DNA of 64,000 nucleotides from Bacteriovoracaceae bacterium UBA6153 (lineage in GTDB: Bacteria; Bdellovibrionota; Bacteriovoracia; Bacteriovoracales; Bacteriovoracaceae). Of this stretch, positions 63,171-64,000 are shown piece by piece. The notes beneath the pieces were generated by a model. It ran no database searches, was not told the origin of the DNA, and saw only the letters and a program-made list of their open reading frames with translations. How positions within the stretch are numbered: the stretch's first letter is position 1; each line of letters begins with the position of its first letter. The translations under genes and the position numbers were made by a program. The DNA lies in assembly GCA_002428265.1 (NCBI GenBank), contig DIUR01000001.1, forward strand, positions 186,001 to 250,000. The letters are read 5' to 3'.

Positions 63171-64000
63171 ATTTCAAAGCTTCGCTCTTTAAGTTTTTCC
63201 TGTCGACTTTTCCATTCGGAAGAAGCGGAAAATCTTTCATACAATGAACAAAATGCGGATGTTTATATCTCGATAACAACGGATTCAAATAATCGCGAAG
63301 ACTCTCCGTCGTCACATTCACTCCGTCAGTCTTTAAAAAAGCAAAACCAACTTCTCCCCATTTTTCGCTGGGAACTGGTACGACAACGGCTTCAGCAATA
63401 TCCTGGTGACTTGTAATTTGTTTTTCTACTTCACCTGGATAAACATTTTCTCCGCCTGAGATGTACATGTCTTTAATTCTTCCAACCACGTAGAAAAATC
63501 CATCCAAATCAAATCGAACCAAGTCGCCTGTATAGAAAAAGCCATCTTTAAATGTTTCTTGATAGGCCTTTGAGTTTTTATAGTAACCAGCGCAAACATG
63601 AGGGCCCGCAAGTAGTAACTCACCTGGCTCATCAACTGAGCAGTCAATCCCTTCTTTATTAACGACCCTAACTGTCGTATGAGGCATTGGCCTTCCGATA
63701 GAACCTGATTTTTTAATCGCATCTTCTTCATCAAGAAGAAAACAATTCGGGCCCACTTCAGTCAGACCAAAACCTTGTTTAAACATCAGTCCTCTGTTTT
63801 GATACTCTTCGATCATAGGAATTGAGCAAGCTGCTCCTCCTGAAATAAAAAAGCGAACTGAGCTGAAGTCGCAAGATTTAAATCTCGGTTTTTCAAGTAG
63901 CATCTGAAACATTGTCGGCACACCAAAATACACAGAGACTTTTTCAACTTCAATACAGTTGAAAACATTTTCTGGAACAAATGACTGAGCTAAGATAACT
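63160..64000 (-). CDS. AMP-forming acyl-CoA ligase, C-terminal part
   Basis: About 280 residues are present; the frame is open past 64000, so the N-terminus is missing. GFGLTEVGPN, YTGDLVRFDLDGFFYVVGR, KDMYISGGENVYPGEVE and the closing NGKVDRKNLK are ANL-superfamily motifs. It activates a carboxylic acid as an acyl-adenylate and makes the CoA ester; the fatty-acid chain length is not clear. Confidence 0.93.
   Translation of the reverse strand, partial: VILAQSFVPENVFNCIEVEKVSVYFGVPTMFQMLLEKPRFKSCDFSSVRFFISGGAACSIPMIEEYQNRGLMFKQGFGLTEVGPNCFLLDEEDAIKKSGSIGRPMPHTTVRVVNKEGIDCSVDEPGELLLAGPHVCAGYYKNSKAYQETFKDGFFYTGDLVRFDLDGFFYVVGRIKDMYISGGENVYPGEVEKQITSHQDIAEAVVVPVPSEKWGEVGFAFLKTDGVNVTTESLRDYLNPLLSRYKHPHFVHCMKDFPLLPNGKVDRKNLKSEALKFIS

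Noticed and set aside
1..64000. CRISPR arrays, prophage, rRNA or replication origin
   Set aside because: No regularly spaced repeats, phage structural genes, rRNA sequence or DnaA-box cluster was seen by eye.

Overview
The window is AT-rich bacterial chromosome, densely packed on both strands with short intergenic gaps. The gene set points to a didermic (Gram-negative-type) bacterium. It includes secDF/yajC/tatA, a PagP-type lipid A palmitoyltransferase and many Cys-lipobox lipoproteins and signal-peptide proteins. A TIGR02147-family regulator, an SxtJ/DUF5989/carbamoyltransferase cassette, giant FGE-domain lipoproteins and several secreted nucleases resemble what I know of Bdellovibrionota, especially the low-GC Bacteriovoracaceae (Bacteriovorax, Peredibacter, Halobacteriovorax). 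This assignment is inference: there is no rRNA or marker phylogeny here.

Layout. 1-12 kb is accessory and envelope-facing: a signal-peptide stub, a four-PAS histidine kinase, a secreted HNH nuclease, a 43-aa membrane protein, glyoxalase, MFS pump and MsrA, a heme-oxygenase-like plus acyltransferase pair, a 7TM-type histidine kinase, and a TIGR02147 regulator coupled to a secreted HELGH protein. 12-16 kb holds small membrane and secreted proteins and a TrmK-like methyltransferase. 15.9-21.2 kb has a twitch-type radical SAM/TPR protein abutting an SxtJ - DUF5989 - carbamoyltransferase - SGNH hydrolase cassette. 21-32.5 kb carries secreted or enzymatic genes: a gluzincin-like peptidase, an esterase, PagP, a secreted PD-(D/E)xK protein, a possible papain-fold enzyme and a 995-aa lipoprotein. 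33-35 kb has ChrA, tRNA-Cys and HU. 36.8-43.2 kb is the conserved block queA-tgt-yajC-tatA-secD-secF plus an unknown membrane protein overlapping secF. 43.6-44.7 kb is an insertion sequence with 24-bp terminal inverted repeats and TA flanks, next to an orphan ParA and small partner. 46-51 kb is one 1684-aa lipoprotein. 52-64 kb is mainly housekeeping: PLPBP (YggS), GlpX, PilZ, PgsA, SerB, PanD, LRR, cNMP-binding and receiver proteins, S1/P1 nuclease, a ferredoxin and a truncated acyl-CoA ligase.

Themes. Export is heavily represented, both as machinery and as cargo. Three exported proteins look like nucleases (HNH, PD-(D/E)xK, S1/P1) and several others like hydrolases, which would suit extracellular or intraperiplasmic digestion of another cell's contents. 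Structural signals not explained by genes include a 126-bp imperfect inverted repeat overlapping the 3' end of tRNA-Cys, a perfect 19-bp inverted repeat inside a coding sequence, and a perfect 15-bp hairpin between tatA and secD. Coordinates use the start codon best supported by a ribosome binding site or signal peptide. No CRISPR array, rRNA, prophage or replication origin was seen.
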